DNA of 64,000 bases from Phytophthora vignae f. sp. vignae. Lineage: Eukaryota; Oomycota; Peronosporomycetes; Peronosporales; Peronosporaceae. The notes under the pieces are model-generated. The model saw only the letters and a program-made list of their open reading frames with translations. It had not been told where the DNA came from and made no database searches. A program made the translations under genes and the position numbers. Each line of letters starts with the position of its first letter. Position 1 is the first letter of the stretch. Below are positions 61,937 to 64,000 of the stretch, piece by piece. Location: contig JABJUM010000013.1 in NCBI GenBank assembly GCA_016169955.1, positions 310,001 through 374,000 of the forward strand, in the 5' to 3' direction.

Positions 61937-63631
61937 CTAGATCGATCGCTCGTTCTTCATCGCAGCGTTATTTGCCTGCTGCTCCTGTTGCTGCTGTTGC
62001 TGCTGCAGCTTGAGCATCTGCTTCTTCTGGCGCAGCTTCTGGGGCCGCTTGTCGCCAAACAGCGAGCGGAAGCGCGAGCGCAGCTGCGACGCAGTGAACT
62101 TGGACAGGGGCGCGTACTCCTCAACGCCCGTGCGGCCCGTGGCCAGCATCTCCCAGCACACCTTGGACAGGTGGCGGCAGCGCGGGTCCTTCACGGCGTG
62201 CTCGAGCTGCCGAATGTTGTCGTCGCTCCAGGCGTCCATCTTGACCGGGTTGCTGGCCGGCAGCTCGAACTGGCGCAGGTACGCGTTCTGCAGCTCGGCC
62301 GCCGTGAACTGGGTCAAGGGCACGAACCGGTCCTCCTTCATGCCGCCCGTGGCGAGCACCGACCAGTAGATCTTCTTGCCCCGACGGCACGGGTTGGGGC
62401 GCGGCAGATTCACCGCTTCGTACAGCAGGTGCAGGTGCTCCTGGGGGAGCAGGCGCAGCGGCATGTTGGATGGGACGGGCGACGCCACCGCCGACACGCC
62501 ACCAAAGCTCATGCGGTTGCCGAACACGTCGGCGCCGCCCATGAGGTTCTCGCGGCCGAGGGTCAGAGCCGGCACCGAGTAGCGCTGCTGCTGCTGCATC
62601 CGCTCGGCGTCCGTAGGCTCGATCAGCGCCTCGAGGAAGCTGTCGTAGGCCTGCACGTCGAACTCGTTCTCGCGCTGGATGTCCAGCGGCTGCAGCAGCG
62701 CGCTGGACGATCCGGCAGTGTACACGTTGGGGCCGTGTGAGGCGTACTGGTAGTTGGCCACCTGCAGCTGCTGCTGTTGTTGCTGTTGCTGGTTGTTGAC
62801 AGCGGTCGTGACGCAGTGCACCATAAGGCGGCTGTGGCCGATCTTGAACACCGCAAGTGCGCGTTGGTCGTGGACGATGAACTCGAAGTCGCGCACGGCC
62901 GAGTAGCCCAGACGGCACAGGTACTCGGCGTACTCGAAGGTGCACGACTTGGGGATGCCGCACAGCTCGAGCCACCGCGACACCGTGTAGGTGGGCGAGA
63001 CCACGCCAGGGCCCTGGAACCGCCGGGCCTGAAACTCGCGACGGGCTTGCTGCCACACGAGCTGGGCGTCCGCGATGCCGGCGCGCTGCAGCTCGCTCAC
63101 AGCCGCGAAGGCCAGCGCCAAGACCGAGTCAAATCCGTCCTGAGCCAGGCGCTGCGTGGCCAGCGAGAGTGCGGCCGAGTCCTGGGCCAGCTGCAGGCTC
63201 TTGAGGAAGGACAGCACGTCGTCCGTGGAGACGGCGCTCGAGTAGTTGGCGGCGGCAGGGTACGTCATGGCCGACGAGCTGGTGGCCACGGTCAGCGGGG
63301 CCGAGGTCATGACGGCGGACGAGGCGTTGCTGCCGACCTCGAAGCCGGCGAAGTCGAGCTTGAGCTCGCCGGGCGTGGGGAAGGAGCTCAGCGCCGAGGA
63401 GCCCGCGGATGGCGACGAGGGCGCGGACGGCCGCTGGCGCTTGCGGTTGCGCAGCTGGGCGTCGCCGTCCAGCGGCGTGACGGTCACGGCGGCGTTCATC
63501 TGCTTGAGCTCGGGCCAGGAGGACAACCCGGTGCCGCTGGAGGCCGAGGGCGTGGACGCCGCCGGGTCCGTGACGACGACGTCGGCCTGCAAGACGCTGA
63601 CGCTATTGTTGTTGCTGTTCGTGGGCTGCAT
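61937..63631 (-). CDS. SAM-like and Myb-like repeat protein (putative DNA-binding regulator)
   Basis: The start is taken at the ATG at 63631 (MQPTNSNNN), as the frame's earlier codon at 63664 is GTG; this gives 564 residues. After a disordered basic N-terminus (RNRKRQRPSAPSSP) come two SAM-like helical stretches (DDVLSFLKSLQLAQDSAALS; VSRWLELCGIPKSCTFEYAE) and a polyQ run. Two related Myb/SANT-like repeats follow near the end: repeat 1 (LYEAVNLPRPNP ... WSVLATGGMKEDRFVPLTQF) and repeat 2 (LEHAVKDPRCRH ... WEMLATGRTGVEEYAPLSKF). Both share W..LATG and (V/A)PL..FTA..L. A Gln-rich coiled tail (QKLRQKKQMLKLQ) ends it. Likely nuclear; its target is unknown. Confidence 0.7.
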   Translation of the reverse strand: MQPTNSNNNSVSVLQADVVVTDPAASTPSASSGTGLSSWPELKQMNAAVTVTPLDGDAQLRNRKRQRPSAPSSPSAGSSALSSFPTPGELKLDFAGFEVGSNASSAVMTSAPLTVATSSSAMTYPAAANYSSAVSTDDVLSFLKSLQLAQDSAALSLATQRLAQDGFDSVLALAFAAVSELQRAGIADAQLVWQQARREFQARRFQGPGVVSPTYTVSRWLELCGIPKSCTFEYAEYLCRLGYSAVRDFEFIVHDQRALAVFKIGHSRLMVHCVTTAVNNQQQQQQQQLQVANYQYASHGPNVYTAGSSSALLQPLDIQRENEFDVQAYDSFLEALIEPTDAERMQQQQRYSVPALTLGRENLMGGADVFGNRMSFGGVSAVASPVPSNMPLRLLPQEHLHLLYEAVNLPRPNPCRRGKKIYWSVLATGGMKEDRFVPLTQFTAAELQNAYLRQFELPASNPVKMDAWSDDNIRQLEHAVKDPRCRHLSKVCWEMLATGRTGVEEYAPLSKFTASQLRSRFRSLFGDKRPQKLRQKKQMLKLQQQQQQQEQQANNAAMKNERSI

Positions 63632-64000
63632 GGCGATCGTCTTGTACTTGTGACTCGGTGACACGCTACGCTTGACGCGTCTTGCTCTCTCTTCTCAGGC
63701 CGGTGGACGCTCGTCGACTCGGCCCTTCTTAGCGAGCGCGGCTTGCACGGCTCGAGGCGAATCGGATTGTGGGCCTCGGCCGCGGCCGGCCTGGTGAAAA
63801 GCGAGCGAGCGCGTTCGATCTCTTGCCCCCATCCAATACCTTGTCCATGCATCGGGCTCCTCTCGAAAACTGCATCTATCGCTGCTGCCCATCTCCCCGG
63901 GCCAGAAATGCAAAATCCGCAAAGTATTTACGGCCGTGGCCGCACCGCACGTCCAGCATTGTCGAGCCTGGCTGGCGGGCGGTCTCGCCCGAGGATTCTT
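63632..64000. other. Upstream region of the SAM/Myb-like gene
   Basis: Overlapping minus-strand ORFs here (63496-63922) show no motif and probably reflect high GC. The promoter of the minus-strand gene should lie here, but no element can be named. Confidence 0.35.

Overview
The window is a transposon-rich stretch of an oomycete nuclear genome, most likely Phytophthora or a close downy-mildew relative. The pointers are oomycete-style Ty3/gypsy elements with chromodomain integrases, Cryptons, MULE and pogo/Tigger families, introns of about 60-75 bp, and a compact GC-rich block of host genes at the right edge. I ran no searches; family calls rest on motifs read by eye.

Left to right: positions 1-2341 hold one arm of a near-identical ~700-bp inverted repeat and a pogo-like element end. 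A decayed gypsy (Gypsy-A, 2342-~4290) follows. A 13.1-kb gypsy (Gypsy-B, 4393-17536, read on the minus strand) has 874-bp LTRs, a 4-bp target duplication, gag, a frameshift-linked pol with two RNase H domains and a chromodomain, and a ~3-kb antisense ORF. Region 17.5-28 kb holds a MITE, pogo remnants, the second arm of the inverted repeat, and a MULE with a second, chromodomain-like gene nested in a pogo pseudogene. Region 28-31.6 kb holds fragments of Gypsy-C and a Copia element.

Region 33.7-46.2 kb is the most informative part. A MULE, a gypsy (Gypsy-E) and a pogo element (P2) are each cut in two. The halves fit together only if about 34742-41400 has been inverted. The gypsy target duplication, the interrupted transposase reading frame and the pogo terminal repeats all agree. 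Inside the inverted block sits a spliced, apparently intact Crypton.

Gypsy-F (46817-55125, minus strand) is structurally complete, with ~320-bp LTRs and a 5-bp duplication. It again carries a long antisense ORF that starts just inside the 3' LTR and here overlaps the coding sequence of its own chromodomain. So two different chromodomain gypsy elements share this unusual layout, which is the best candidate for an undescribed system. A second Crypton with a lost catalytic Arg, an internally deleted pogo MITE and an internally deleted MULE (58.6-59.8 kb) follow.

From about 59.9 kb the sequence becomes host-like: a small tail-anchored protein, a PH-domain protein, and a convergent gene for a protein with SAM-like and two Myb-like repeats. 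Apart from these three and possibly the chromodomain-like MULE gene, essentially everything in the window is mobile-element derived, mostly broken by single stops, small indels or nested insertions.
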